A stretch of DNA of 64,000 nt from Selenomonas sp. WCT3 (GCA_900100835.1 FNCM01000001.1:62001-126000); one strand, 5' to 3'. Numbered from the stretch's first letter, positions 1 through 9,240 are shown. Translations and numbers: made by a program. The notes: generated from the letters alone by a model not told the origin.

Positions 1-588
1 CATTTTGCAAAAATTTTCGCCGTTTCCACGATAGCCCTCTGCCTGATGGGAACTTCCACCATTCCCGTATCCGCCGGAATTGGAACAGGCATCGGTATTT
101 CCATTCCCACCAGCGGCAGCAGCAAAAGCGCATCGCCTGGCAAAACCTACGCCGCCTTCCGGGCGGATAAGCTTACCGAAGAGCTCACGGTGGAGGACCG
201 GCACGGCCGGCTGCTGCTGGAGTTTAAGGTCACTAACGTAGGCGATACCCCCTATACCATTTCCCATCGCAACGGCCAAGTCTACGACTTTGCCATCTTA
301 GACAAAAAAGGCAAGGCGCTCTATCGCTATTCGACTGGCATGGCCTTCACCCAGGCCTTGACTAGTACCACCATCGCCCCCCACCAAAGCGAAGTCTATC
401 AGGCAGAGCTTGACCGTAAGGCCTATCGCAAGCTAAAAGACGATGCCGTTCTCGTCACGGCCTGGCTCACCGATACGCCTTACGTTCTTTCCACCAATCT
501 GCCTGCCCGCACAGCCGGGAGCTCCAGTCCGGCCGTCATTCATGGAGGAATCATCCTTGGCAATGGCCACTGGGCTTATGATGACTGA
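1..588 (+). CDS. Secreted BsuPI-domain protein, 5' end outside window
   Basis: The reading frame is open from base 1 and runs to a TGA at 586-588, so the start lies upstream of the window. The first visible residues (HFAKIFAVSTIALCL, then a small-residue stretch ending near PVSAG) look like the hydrophobic core and cleavage region of a signal peptide. The middle resembles the BsuPI intracellular proteinase inhibitor domain: a beta-sandwich pattern with a YDFAILDKKGKALYRYS stretch followed by FTQAL and an APHQSEVY turn. In other bacteria this domain sits in secreted or envelope proteins of unknown partner, so protease inhibition is only a family-level guess. A Gly/Ser-rich linker follows the signal region. 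Confidence 0.6.
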   Translation, partial: HFAKIFAVSTIALCLMGTSTIPVSAGIGTGIGISIPTSGSSKSASPGKTYAAFRADKLTEELTVEDRHGRLLLEFKVTNVGDTPYTISHRNGQVYDFAILDKKGKALYRYSTGMAFTQALTSTTIAPHQSEVYQAELDRKAYRKLKDDAVLVTAWLTDTPYVLSTNLPARTAGSSSPAVIHGGIILGNGHWAYDD

Positions 589-631
589 GTGAAGATTCTA
601 TGCTATACTAGGGATAATATAAACAAAGGAT

Positions 632-1957
632 GTGTATGATTCATTGGATAGTTCCCAAGCAGGTTTACTGTTCGTATCGCTGATTATTTTATTGATAGCC
701 AATGGCTTCTTTTCCCTGATTGAAACCGCGATTACCGAAAGTCACCGCGGACGATTGGAAAAACTTCAGGAAGATGGCAGTGCGGATGCCAAGGCTTCCC
801 TGCTGATTCTCGAAAATCCTGAGCCGATGCTTTCGTTATGCCAGGTTGGCATTACGCTTACCAGTATTTTGACTGGTTTATGCACCGGTGTTTTTCTGGC
901 GCCATATTTAGCCGGTTACTTGACATTTTTGCCACAAGGCTGGCTGGTTGCCCTGATTATTTCCATTGTCGCCATGACGTATATCACGCTGCTATTCAGC
1001 GAATTTCTGCCGAAAAAAGCCGCGATGCAAAAGCCGGAAGCCGTGCTACTCAAATACCATCGCACGCTGGAAATCATCACCAGCCTAACCCGGCCGTTTA
1101 TCTCCCTGCTCTCCGGCTCGGCCAATCTCATCCTGCTGATTTTCGGCATCAATCCAAAGTTTGACGATACCGTTACCGAGGATGAAGTCAAGGACCTCAT
1201 CGAGCAGGGCACCGAGGATGGCACCTTTGAAAAGACCGAGCAGGCTATGGTAGACCGAATTTTCCACATGAGCGACCAAACTGCCTACGCCTTAATGACG
1301 CCGCGCACCCAGATGTTGTGGCTCGACCTCTCCGACTCCTTGAAACACAACCTGCGGCTCATTCGCGAGAATCATCAAGATGTCTTTCCCGTGGGTCGGG
1401 ATAGTCTCGATGACTTCTGCGGCATCCTCTACGCCAAGGATTTACTCAATGCCGCCCTGGAGCGGAAGACCCTGGATCTGTCCAACTACATCCGCAAGCC
1501 CCTCTTTGTGCCCCGCTCCATGGAAACCTTCCGGGTACTGGAACAATTCCGGGAAAGCGGCACCCACGAAGCCATGGTACTAGATGAATACGGCGGAGTC
1601 ATCGGCTTTTTGACCATGGATGACATCCTGCAGGAAATCATCAGCGACACCCACGCCACCGGCGAACCAGACCCGGTTCAGCTTACGGTACGGGATGAAA
1701 ACTCCTGGCTGGTGGACGGACTTTACTCCATCGATGATTTCAAGGAGCGCTTCGCCATCGATGAACTTCCCGACGAAGACCACGACCATTATCAGACCAT
1801 GGGTGGCTTCCTCACCTCCTACTTTGGCTACATCCCCAAGGCTGGGGAAAAGAAAGACTGGAACGGCTTTACCTTTGAAGTCGTCGATATGGACCGGGCG
1901 CGGATCGATAAAATCATGATAACCAAGATTCCCACCGCAGCCAGCCCAACAGAATAA
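632..1957 (+). CDS. CNNM/HlyC-type membrane protein (DUF21, CBS pair, CorC domain)
   Basis: Three-part architecture of the hemolysin C/CorB family: an N-terminal DUF21 membrane domain with about four hydrophobic segments (residues 1-165), a CBS-domain pair (about 205-335), and a C-terminal CorC/HlyC domain (about 350-430). Family members are implicated in Mg2+ or divalent-cation export or homeostasis at the cytoplasmic membrane; older 'hemolysin' names are misleading. Length of about 440 residues is normal. Start is uncertain: GTG at 632 sits directly against an AAAGGA ribosome-binding sequence, and an in-frame TTG at 644 has the better distance. The gene stands alone and ends just before a bidirectional terminator. 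Confidence 0.85.
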   Translation: MYDSLDSSQAGLLFVSLIILLIANGFFSLIETAITESHRGRLEKLQEDGSADAKASLLILENPEPMLSLCQVGITLTSILTGLCTGVFLAPYLAGYLTFLPQGWLVALIISIVAMTYITLLFSEFLPKKAAMQKPEAVLLKYHRTLEIITSLTRPFISLLSGSANLILLIFGINPKFDDTVTEDEVKDLIEQGTEDGTFEKTEQAMVDRIFHMSDQTAYALMTPRTQMLWLDLSDSLKHNLRLIRENHQDVFPVGRDSLDDFCGILYAKDLLNAALERKTLDLSNYIRKPLFVPRSMETFRVLEQFRESGTHEAMVLDEYGGVIGFLTMDDILQEIISDTHATGEPDPVQLTVRDENSWLVDGLYSIDDFKERFAIDELPDEDHDHYQTMGGFLTSYFGYIPKAGEKKDWNGFTFEVVDMDRARIDKIMITKIPTAASPTE

Positions 1958-1972
1958 CCGAAAAACAAGCAA

Positions 1973-2016
1973 AAAATACCTGCCCTGACGGATTTTACCG
2001 CTAGGGCAGGTATTTT
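1973..2016. terminator. Bidirectional intrinsic terminator
   Basis: A 14-bp perfect inverted repeat (AAAATACCTGCCCT at 1973-1986 and its complement at 2003-2016) with a 16-nt loop and A/T tails on both sides. It lies between two convergent genes and can serve both the CNNM gene and the LacI-type regulator gene. Confidence 0.85.
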
Positions 2017-2018
2017 GC

Positions 2019-3044
2019 TTATAGAGAAATTTTTCCGGTGGTATCCCGAACCACCAGCACATTGTCGAGAAGAATGCGCTTGCTTTTCCCGCCGCGAATG
2101 GTTTCAATCAGCAGATTGGCGGCACTTTCTCCTAGCTGGAACATATTCTGGTCCATGGTGGTAAGTTTTGGCTCCACCAACCGCGATAAGGCGATATTGT
2201 CATAGCCCATAATGGAAATGTCCTGTGGTACGGACAGCCCCAACCGCTTGCAGGCATTCAAGGCACCTACCGCCATTAAATCGTTGCAGCAAAAAATAGC
2301 CGTCGGCCTTAATTGGGGCAGTTTTTTCACCAAGGCCGCCATAGTGGCATCCACGGTGTCAACACCATTGCCTTCACCGATATTTAAGATGTAATCCTCG
2401 GCCCCCCTGCCCGCTGCGGTCATGACCTGGCGATAGGTTTCCTCCTTGATGTCATAGGAATCGGAATTCGCCCCCCGCACAAACAGAATCTGCCTATGTC
2501 CCAAGCCATGCAGATAGTCCAAGGCTGTTTTGCAGCCCAGCTGCTCATCATTGCCCACATAGGACACGCCATTTATCCGGTGATACCCGTTGATAAACAC
2601 CAAGGGAACCCGCTCCACTAATTTTTCGTAGAAGCTCTCTTTGATGTCTTTCGTATTCGGACTGATGACGATAATCCCGGACACGTTGCGCGCCACCAGC
2701 GCATTAATGGCCTGACTTTCCTGCTTTGGGTCATTCTTGGCACAATTGAGCAGGAAGGAAAACCCCACCTGCCGAACAGCCTCTTCGATGCCGTCAATTA
2801 CCTCGGCAAAAAACATATTGTGCAGTCCCGGTACCACCACCCCAATGGTGGTGGATTTGCGGGTATTAAGTTCTCGGGCCTGCACGTTGGGCACATAATT
2901 AAGGCTGCTTATTGCCGCCTTAACCTTCTCCTGGGTCTCCCGCTTTACCGGATAATTGCCATTTACCACCCGGGACACCGTTGCCACCGATACACCAGCA
3001 GCCTTTGCTACATCCACAATCGTAGCCTGTTTCTTCTCTTCCAT
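2019..3044 (-). CDS. LacI/GalR-family transcriptional regulator
   Basis: An N-terminal LacI-type helix-turn-helix (ATIVDVAKAAGVSVATVSR, residues 6-24) is followed by the hinge and a periplasmic-binding-protein-like effector domain; about 341 residues, the normal length. ATG at 3044 is chosen because AGGT lies just upstream and the HTH then starts near residue 6; a longer TTG start overlaps the galT stop. It is the last gene of the galactose operon, 23 nt after galT. It is the natural candidate to bind the AAACGTTTAC-type operators near lacZ, the transporter block and galK, with a galactose-related effector. This would make the operon self-regulated. The effector is inferred. Confidence 0.88.
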   Translation of the reverse strand: MEEKKQATIVDVAKAAGVSVATVSRVVNGNYPVKRETQEKVKAAISSLNYVPNVQARELNTRKSTTIGVVVPGLHNMFFAEVIDGIEEAVRQVGFSFLLNCAKNDPKQESQAINALVARNVSGIIVISPNTKDIKESFYEKLVERVPLVFINGYHRINGVSYVGNDEQLGCKTALDYLHGLGHRQILFVRGANSDSYDIKEETYRQVMTAAGRGAEDYILNIGEGNGVDTVDATMAALVKKLPQLRPTAIFCCNDLMAVGALNACKRLGLSVPQDISIMGYDNIALSRLVEPKLTTMDQNMFQLGESAANLLIETIRGGKSKRILLDNVLVVRDTTGKISL

Positions 3045-3067
3045 AACGACCTGCTTTCTTCGGCACC

Positions 3068-4573
3068 TCAATCCTCAGAAACGGTTTGCATAAACCTATC
3101 GAAAGCTGCCATTCCCTGGGCATCGCGCTTGAAAACACCAGCATGGGTCAACACCACTGCAAAAACCTTACCGATTTCTGCCTGCAGGATTTCCGTTACC
3201 TGCTCCGTCGCAACCTTCGGATATTTTTCCCGCAGCATTTGATACCAGTCCGCATGCTTTGCCAACTCAGCAATCCCCGAAATATCTTCCGTACCCTTGA
3301 CCAGTTCCTGCTCCAGCCGCTGCATCTCCTGTTTCAGCCGTGCCGGCAATACCGCCAGCCCCATTACCTCGATAAGACCGATGTTTTCCTTCTTGATATG
3401 GTGCACCTCGGCATGGGGATGAAAAATCCCCAAGGGATGCTCCGCGCTGGTTCGGTTATTGCGCAGCACCAAATCCAGCTCATAGGCCTTCCCGCGGCGG
3501 CGAGCAATAGGCGTAATGGTATTATGGGGCTTGCCATCGGAAACAGGCAGTACACCAACGCTGTCATCCCGATAGGAACGCCACTTGGTGAGGATTTTAT
3601 CCGCAAGGCTTACAAGCTCTTCCCGGTTCTCTCCAGTCAGCCGAATGGTCGACATGGGCCACTTGACCCGGCCGATTTTTACCGAAGGAAAACCAGCTGC
3701 TGCATACTCCTTTTCCACCGGGGCCTTGGCCATAGCAAAATCATAACGTCCACCTTGATAATGATCATGGGAAAGAATCGAGCCGCCTACTATTGGCAAA
3801 TCGGCATTGGAACCGAGGAAATAATGCGGAAAAATCGTTACAAAATCCAGCAGATTTTCAAAGGTTTTGCGATTCACCTTCATCGGCGTATGTTTGCGAT
3901 TCAACACGATACAATGCTCGTTGTAATAGGTATACGGAGAATACTGCAAAAACCAACGATGCGATGCGAGCCGCAACGGAATCAACCGATGCGTTTGTCT
4001 GGCTGGATGCCCGGCATGACCGGCAAATCCTTCATTTTCCCGGCACAATAGGCACTGCGGATAAGCACTCGACGGTACCAGCTTCGCCTTGGCGATATCC
4101 CGGGGATCCTTTTCTGGCTTCGAAAGATTGATGGTTATATCCAGCTTACCGTATTCTGTGGGCGTCTGCCATTTCAGATTCTTATCAATCCTATCTTTGC
4201 GGATATAATTGGCAGCAATACTCATCTTATAAAAATTGTCCGTTGCCGCCTTCGGTGCCCGCGCATAATCCTCCTGGAATTTGCGTACCACCTCGGAAGG
4301 CCGCGGCATCACACAATTCATCAGGCGGGTATCGAACAGATCCCGCTGACAAACCGTATCTTCGATAAGTCCTTCCTGCACCGCAAAATCCAGCATAGAC
4401 GCCAGTATCGGTGCAGCCGTTTCTAAAGTTTCGTTTATCTCTTCCGGCACAAATTCACTGACATGCAAAACGTCCAGCAGTAAATTTGCACTGTAATAAT
4501 AATCCTCTTCGCTGATAAGACCGCGCTGCTTAGCGAAGTTCAGCAGGCGATTGATTTCTGTATTGATAGTCAC
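3068..4573 (-). CDS. galT: UDP-glucose--hexose-1-phosphate uridylyltransferase (class II GalT)
   Basis: Exchanges UDP between glucose-1-phosphate and galactose-1-phosphate, the second Leloir step, in the cytosol. The roughly 501-residue length and sequence (N-terminal INTEINRLLNFAKQ, central SHDHYQGGRYDFAM with the histidine cluster, C-terminal HHIKKENIGLIEVMGLAVL) match the Firmicute class II enzyme, which is much longer than the 350-residue E. coli type. GTG at 4573 is the likely start: GGAAG lies 6 nt upstream, whereas the longer open frame has no ribosome-binding site. It follows galE by 64 nt and precedes the regulator gene. Confidence 0.93.
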   Translation of the reverse strand: MTINTEINRLLNFAKQRGLISEEDYYYSANLLLDVLHVSEFVPEEINETLETAAPILASMLDFAVQEGLIEDTVCQRDLFDTRLMNCVMPRPSEVVRKFQEDYARAPKAATDNFYKMSIAANYIRKDRIDKNLKWQTPTEYGKLDITINLSKPEKDPRDIAKAKLVPSSAYPQCLLCRENEGFAGHAGHPARQTHRLIPLRLASHRWFLQYSPYTYYNEHCIVLNRKHTPMKVNRKTFENLLDFVTIFPHYFLGSNADLPIVGGSILSHDHYQGGRYDFAMAKAPVEKEYAAAGFPSVKIGRVKWPMSTIRLTGENREELVSLADKILTKWRSYRDDSVGVLPVSDGKPHNTITPIARRRGKAYELDLVLRNNRTSAEHPLGIFHPHAEVHHIKKENIGLIEVMGLAVLPARLKQEMQRLEQELVKGTEDISGIAELAKHADWYQMLREKYPKVATEQVTEILQAEIGKVFAVVLTHAGVFKRDAQGMAAFDRFMQTVSED

Positions 4574-4637
4574 TATTATCTTCCTTTCGCCCTTTCCCAA
4601 GAAAGGTGGCAGCCATCAGGCTAACGGATAAACCGTT

Positions 4638-5627
4638 TTATTTTTCATAGCCATTTGGATGCTTCTGGTGCCAGGTCCAAGCCGTGCCAATAACCTGGCG
4701 CACATCGGTATAACGAGGGTTCCACCCCAAAATGTTCCGCGCCTTTTCACTAGAAGCGATCAACTGCGCTGGATCGCCGGCACGACGGCTGCCCATTTCC
4801 ACCTTGATGTCTTTGCCTGTAGCCTCTTTGGCTGCTTCAATCATTTCTTTGACCGAAAAGCCCTGGCCATTGCCCAGATTGAAAATATTGCTTTCACCGC
4901 CCTGACGCAGGTATTCCAACGCCAGTACATGCGCATCAGCCAAATCAATAACATGAATATAATCTCGCAGGCAAGTTCCATCCGGCGTAGCGTAGTCATC
5001 ACCAAAAATCGTAATGTGATCGCGCTTCCCTAAGGGGACCTGCAAAATCAGCGGAATCAAATGCGTTTCCGGGCTGTGATCTTCCCCGATAGAACCATCA
5101 TCCAACGCGCCAGCTGCATTGAAATAACGCAGCGAAACATAACGGATGCCATTCGCACGGCTAACCCATTTCATCATTTTCTCCATGGTAAGCTTGCTTT
5201 CCCCATAGGTATTGGTCGGGCAGGTTTCATCCTCTTCGAGAATGGGAATGCGCTTCGGTTCGCCATAAACTGCAGCGGTAGAAGAAAATACTATCTTATC
5301 CACCTTATGGCGGACCATCGCTTCCAGCAGCACCTGCATACCATATACATTGTTGTTGAAATACTTCAGGGGTTTTTCCATGCTTTCGCCTACCAGCGAA
5401 TTAGCGGCAAAATGGATAACCGCATCGATTTGGTTCTCGGTAAAAATCTTATCCAGAACCTCTGCCTCACGAATATCTCCTTCATAAAACTTTGCCTTCG
5501 GATTCAAGGCATCACGATGGCCCGTTTGCAGATTATCGACGATGACAACATCTTCTCCTTTTGCCACCAACTGATGTACGGCGTGAGAACCAATATATCC
5601 AGCACCGCCACATACAAGAATTGACAT
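4638..5627 (-). CDS. galE: UDP-glucose 4-epimerase
   Basis: Extended short-chain dehydrogenase fold. The NAD-binding GGAGYIG motif is at the N-terminus, the catalytic YGESK (YxxxK) at about residue 145, and the family signature FNAAGA is present. Interconverts UDP-galactose and UDP-glucose, closing the Leloir cycle with GalT. An AGGAG lies 9 nt upstream of ATG 5627 (alternative ATG at 5633). The length of about 329 residues is typical. It is located between galK and galT in the operon. Confidence 0.95.
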   Translation of the reverse strand: MSILVCGGAGYIGSHAVHQLVAKGEDVVIVDNLQTGHRDALNPKAKFYEGDIREAEVLDKIFTENQIDAVIHFAANSLVGESMEKPLKYFNNNVYGMQVLLEAMVRHKVDKIVFSSTAAVYGEPKRIPILEEDETCPTNTYGESKLTMEKMMKWVSRANGIRYVSLRYFNAAGALDDGSIGEDHSPETHLIPLILQVPLGKRDHITIFGDDYATPDGTCLRDYIHVIDLADAHVLALEYLRQGGESNIFNLGNGQGFSVKEMIEAAKEATGKDIKVEMGSRRAGDPAQLIASSEKARNILGWNPRYTDVRQVIGTAWTWHQKHPNGYEK

Positions 5628-5708
5628 ATTCATGCGCTCCTTTTTTATCAAACAGAAATCGCTTTCTATTTTACCATCTTTTCTATGCGTTTACTATATT
5701 TGTTTCTA

Positions 5709-6887
5709 TCATTTCACCCGATGCGTACCATCTGCAATATTTGCCACATAGAAGCTTGGCGCATAGCCAATCTTCTCCGTATACGCTTTTCCGACTTTCT
5801 CCTTGAACGCTTCAATGGCTTCATCTTTTACCAAACTTACGGTACACCCGCCAAAACCAGCACCAGTCATCCGCGAACCGATAACGCCATCCACCTGCCA
5901 TGCCAGTTCTGCCAGCGTATCAAGTTCACGGCCTGTAACATCATAATCATCACGCAGCGAATAATGCGATTCATTCATCAGCTTGCCAAACCTTGCGACA
6001 TCCTTTGCTTCCAATGCCTCAACCGCTGCCAAGGTACGGTTATTCTCCATTACCGCATGGCGTGCGCGCTGCCGTTCCAGGGGTTCGGAAATCGCCCCAG
6101 CCAACTGATTGAACGCTTCGTTGCTAAGTTCTCCCAAAGCATGTAAATCCGGTCTTACTTCCCTCAATTCATTCAAAGCATGTTCACACTGTGCACGCCG
6201 CACATTATAAGCACTTGATGCTAAACTGTGCGGCTTGTTGGTATTGGCAATGACGATGCTGGCACCAGTCAATGCGATTTTGCTATACCGATACTCCAAC
6301 GTATTGCAATCGAGCAAGATTGCACAATCCTTCCGCCCCATACCAACAGCAAACTGATCCATGATGCCGCAATTAACACCGACAAAAGTATTTTCTGCCT
6401 TCTGCGAAAGTTTAACCATCGTCACCATATCCAACCCAAAGGCAAATGCATCATTTAAGATAAGCGCTGTCAAAACCTCCAAGGAAGCTGAAGACGACAA
6501 ACCGGAGCCATTGGGCAATGTCCCATATATCAAAATATCAAAACCATGCGAAGCTTTATAACCAGCATCCTCAAAGACCTTCACAACTCCCATCGGGTAA
6601 TTCGCCCAATCCTTGCTCTTATCGTAGACAAGGCCAGCCATCGGAAACTCCATCACGCCCTTATCGGCTAAATTCATCGAAAACATCCTGGTCTTATCAT
6701 CCTGACGATCTGCTACTAACGCATAAGTTCCCAGGGAAATTGCACAAGGAAATACATGACCGCCGTTATAATCTGTATGTTCGCCAATTAAATTGACCCG
6801 TCCCGGCGAAAAATAAAGCCGCGTCTCCTTAGAACCAAATTTTTTAGAAAACTCCGCCTGCATTTTTTCTAAGATTTCCTGTTCCAT
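5709..6887 (-). CDS. galK: Galactokinase
   Basis: GHMP kinase of about 392 residues that phosphorylates galactose to galactose-1-phosphate with ATP. All three motifs are visible: the galactokinase signature GRVNLIGEHTDYNGG near residue 30, the ATP motif LPNGSGLSSSASLE near 125, and the C-terminal GAGFGGCTVSLV. ATG 6887 is the start, since AGGAGGT lies 8 nt upstream; the 43 extra upstream codons have no support. A 185-nt gap before it contains its own promoter-like sequence and two LacI-type operators, so galK-galE-galT may be expressed from an internal promoter as well as by read-through. Confidence 0.95.
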   Translation of the reverse strand: MEQEILEKMQAEFSKKFGSKETRLYFSPGRVNLIGEHTDYNGGHVFPCAISLGTYALVADRQDDKTRMFSMNLADKGVMEFPMAGLVYDKSKDWANYPMGVVKVFEDAGYKASHGFDILIYGTLPNGSGLSSSASLEVLTALILNDAFAFGLDMVTMVKLSQKAENTFVGVNCGIMDQFAVGMGRKDCAILLDCNTLEYRYSKIALTGASIVIANTNKPHSLASSAYNVRRAQCEHALNELREVRPDLHALGELSNEAFNQLAGAISEPLERQRARHAVMENNRTLAAVEALEAKDVARFGKLMNESHYSLRDDYDVTGRELDTLAELAWQVDGVIGSRMTGAGFGGCTVSLVKDEAIEAFKEKVGKAYTEKIGYAPSFYVANIADGTHRVK

Positions 6888-6909
6888 GCTTCTACCTCCT
6901 GCTTTTGTA

Positions 6910-6925
6910 TGTAAACGTTTTCTTA
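6910..6925. promoter_or_regulatory. LacI-type operator, galK leader
   Basis: TGTAAACGTTTTCTTA, a 16-nt pseudo-palindrome centred on AACGTT, identical to sites at 7024 and 9154. It lies about 22 nt upstream of the galK start and downstream of the candidate -35/-10. It is also one base from a CcpA cre consensus, so the binding protein is not certain. Confidence 0.7.
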
Positions 6926-6987
6926 TTTGTTGAAAATTTTGGTGCAACTTATAGCGAAAACCAAAGCTGCACCCTTTTGTTATGTTT

Positions 6988-7016
6988 AGTTTACCCCTGA
7001 AACTGCTGCTTGTCAA
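6988..7016 (-). promoter_or_regulatory. Candidate internal promoter for galK
   Basis: Reading on the minus strand, TTGACA (7011-7016) is separated by 17 nt from TAAACT (6988-6993). The -35 is perfect and the -10 weak. It is flanked by two identical operators, one upstream (7024-7039) and one downstream (6910-6925). A 10-bp hairpin with one mismatch (6941-6950 with 6964-6973) lies in the leader. Confidence 0.55.
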
Positions 7017-7023
7017 TACAGTT

Positions 7024-7039
7024 TGTAAACGTTTTCTTA
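7024..7039. promoter_or_regulatory. LacI-type operator upstream of galK promoter
   Basis: TGTAAACGTTTTCTTA, identical to the sites at 6910 and 9154. It lies between the symporter stop and the candidate galK -35. The two galK operators are 114 bp apart start to start, a distance compatible with looping. Confidence 0.7.
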
Positions 7040-7072
7040 AATATGACTACTCGAACGATTTTCCCCTTGGCT

Positions 7073-8509
7073 TTACTTATTGATATCTTCCCACGTCTCC
7101 TCCAGCTCTTCGACGATACGAGCGTGTTCTTCTTCCGTCAGCGTTACTTTTTTGCGGTAAACTACAGCAGCCAATACCAGCAGTACCACCGGAATAGCAA
7201 ACATGATAAGTTGGAATTTTAACAAACCACCGGTGGTGATATCAGCTGCCGAAGCACCACCAGTCATTCCTACCCACACAGCAGTCAAACCGACAATGCC
7301 GCCAGTGATTGCCCCAGAAAGTTTATCTACTAACGGACGAACGCAAAGGCATACTGCTTCATCGCGATGTCCCAGCTTCAGCTGGCCATATTCTACCGAA
7401 TCGGTAATCGTCATCAACACTACCAAAAAAATCAGAGGCTGAGGCAAAGCGAACAGTCCAGCAGCGGTAAGTGCTAACCATACGTTAGTACCAGACAACG
7501 CATACAAAACCAGCGAACCCATCATAATCCCCAAAGAACTAAAGAACAAGTTTCGGCGGCTGAATTTTGTCGTAAGCAGGGGGAACAGTGCTACCGCCAT
7601 CAAACCAATCACCACATTAATGATACCTAAAATGGAAAATTTTGTAGCATCGCCAATTACATAGATGAAGTAATACAGGTTGAAATTATTAACAATATTC
7701 TGCCCCAGGCCAAAAATCAGATAAGCACAAGCCGTCCACAAGAGCTGATCGTTCTTGGCCAACACTTTAAAGACATCTTTAAAGGAAGTATCCACTTTGT
7801 TTTCCCGCAAAGCGGAGTCCTGTTCTTTCGTTCCCAGGCCTAGAATAATTGCCCCTAAGGTAGCAATACCACCACCAATGCAGGCAAAAGCAAACCATCC
7901 TTGCGGGTCACCGGCACCACCATTTGAATTAACCGAAAAATACAACACAATGGGCATGACCATAATTGTGACCAGCTGTCCACCAAACACCGAACCAATG
8001 CGGGCCACTGTTGCCGTAACTTCACGCTCACGGGAATCAAAGGACAAAGCCGGAATCATCGACCATATAGCCACGTCCTTAGCAGAATAGAACACATCCA
8101 TCACAAAATAGACAATCGCAAAAAGAATCAAATACAAGGTTGGATTGGAAACCGTAAGTCCACCAAAATCGGTGAACAACACTGCCAGCGTAATCGCCGC
8201 TACAAATGCACCGACAATAACCCAAGGCTTAAAACGCCCCCAACGAGTCTTGGTTTTATCGATGACATTTCCCATAAAAGGATCAATAAAAAGCTCTGCT
8301 ACACGCAATACCATAATTATCGTAGTAACGACGCCGATCATATAGGCATCCTGACTGGGATTGTTGGATGAAAATAAGTTGCTGGTTACAAAAATCATAA
8401 AATATGTTGCCAGCATAGCATAAAATACATCATGGCCAAAGGTACCGCAAGCATAAGCAATTCGCGGCCACATGTTGTTTTTCTTTTCCTGCGATATTAC
8501 TGCTTCCAT
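7073..8509 (-). CDS. GPH-family sugar:cation symporter
   Basis: About 478 residues with roughly 12 hydrophobic segments and the hallmarks of the glycoside-pentoside-hexuronide family: an early GTFGHDVFYAML stretch in helix 1, the loop DKTKTRWGRFKPWV after helix 2, and the mid-protein SREREVTATVAR. It lacks the C-terminal EIIA-like domain of streptococcal LacS. In an operon with beta- and alpha-galactosidases, the likely substrates are lactose, melibiose or raffinose-type oligosaccharides, or galactose; this is context inference. ATG 8509 is chosen because AGGAGG lies 8 nt upstream. It is 18 nt after the cytidylate-kinase-like gene. Confidence 0.88.
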   Translation of the reverse strand: MEAVISQEKKNNMWPRIAYACGTFGHDVFYAMLATYFMIFVTSNLFSSNNPSQDAYMIGVVTTIIMVLRVAELFIDPFMGNVIDKTKTRWGRFKPWVIVGAFVAAITLAVLFTDFGGLTVSNPTLYLILFAIVYFVMDVFYSAKDVAIWSMIPALSFDSREREVTATVARIGSVFGGQLVTIMVMPIVLYFSVNSNGGAGDPQGWFAFACIGGGIATLGAIILGLGTKEQDSALRENKVDTSFKDVFKVLAKNDQLLWTACAYLIFGLGQNIVNNFNLYYFIYVIGDATKFSILGIINVVIGLMAVALFPLLTTKFSRRNLFFSSLGIMMGSLVLYALSGTNVWLALTAAGLFALPQPLIFLVVLMTITDSVEYGQLKLGHRDEAVCLCVRPLVDKLSGAITGGIVGLTAVWVGMTGGASAADITTGGLLKFQLIMFAIPVVLLVLAAVVYRKKVTLTEEEHARIVEELEETWEDINK

Positions 8510-8527
8510 AATCACGACCTCCTAAAT

Positions 8528-9127
8528 TCAGCCCTTTATCACACGCATATAGGCAATCAAAGCCTCTGCCATCTTTTCCAATTCCCCCGAACTGGTATTT
8601 ACAACCAAATCATAATTCTCACCATCTCCCCAGGTACGTCCTGTATAGTAGTTATAATATCGAGCACGTTTTGCATCCTCGGCATCCAGCTCTTTCAAAC
8701 TTTTGCCATCGTAGACCTCGCAACCGCGCTTCTCACGAAAAGCATCGTCTGCACAAACAAAAACCGAGAAAACATTATCCATTTTTCGTAACACATAATC
8801 GGCGCTGCGCCCTAGGAAAATACAGGGACCATCTTTAGCAATTTTCCGGATAACTGCCGATTCGCTCAAAAACATTTCCTGACTGCTGCTTCCCATGTGG
8901 GTGCCAAAAGAGTGGAAGGGAATAAAATTCAGTGCCAATGGCTTCACTTGATTTTCCATTTCCAACAGTTCTTCTTCCCGCAAATCATCCAGCCCCATTT
9001 TGGCAGCGGCGATATGCACAATCTGGCGGTCATATAACTTTATGCCAAGCTTCCGCGCAAGAATCCCCGCCAATTCCCTGCCACCAGCACCATATTGACG
9101 ACTGATGGTAATTATTGTGTTTTCCAT
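8528..9127 (-). CDS. Cytidylate kinase-like family protein
   Basis: A 199-residue protein beginning ITISRQYGAGGRELA, the glycine-rich phosphate-binding start of the cytidylate-kinase-like family, followed by LYDRQIVHIAA and a conserved IFLGRSADYVL segment; the C-terminus carries DLVVNTSSGELEKMAEAL. The family is widespread in Firmicutes and its substrate is not established; it is not the essential Cmk. Its place here is odd: it is the first gene after a 175-nt gap with a promoter and two operators, and is followed within 18 nt by the sugar symporter. It may be a sugar-linked nucleotide or metabolite kinase, but no function can be assigned. AGGGGGAA precedes the ATG. Confidence 0.75.
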   Translation of the reverse strand: MENTIITISRQYGAGGRELAGILARKLGIKLYDRQIVHIAAAKMGLDDLREEELLEMENQVKPLALNFIPFHSFGTHMGSSSQEMFLSESAVIRKIAKDGPCIFLGRSADYVLRKMDNVFSVFVCADDAFREKRGCEVYDGKSLKELDAEDAKRARYYNYYTGRTWGDGENYDLVVNTSSGELEKMAEALIAYMRVIKG

Positions 9128-9153
9128 ACCAGTTCCCCCTCTTCCGTTTACTA

Positions 9154-9169
9154 TGTAAACGTTTTCTTA
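9154..9169. promoter_or_regulatory. LacI-type operator upstream of the kinase-like gene
   Basis: TGTAAACGTTTTCTTA, identical to the two galK sites, 26 nt upstream of the kinase-like start. A further CGTTTAC half-site (9145-9151) adjoins it. It lies 70 bp from the next operator at 9224. Confidence 0.7.
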
Positions 9170-9223
9170 AATGTGTAAAATAAATATCGTCCTATGATTC
9201 AAATCATTTTCGTATGAATCAAT

Positions 9224-9240
9224 AGTAAACGATTTCCTTA
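9224..9240. promoter_or_regulatory. LacI-type operator just downstream of a -10 element
   Basis: AGTAAACGATTTCCTTA, a variant shared with the lacZ promoter site. It begins 6 nt downstream of the TATAAT of the promoter at 9247-9274, where bound repressor would block initiation. Confidence 0.7.
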
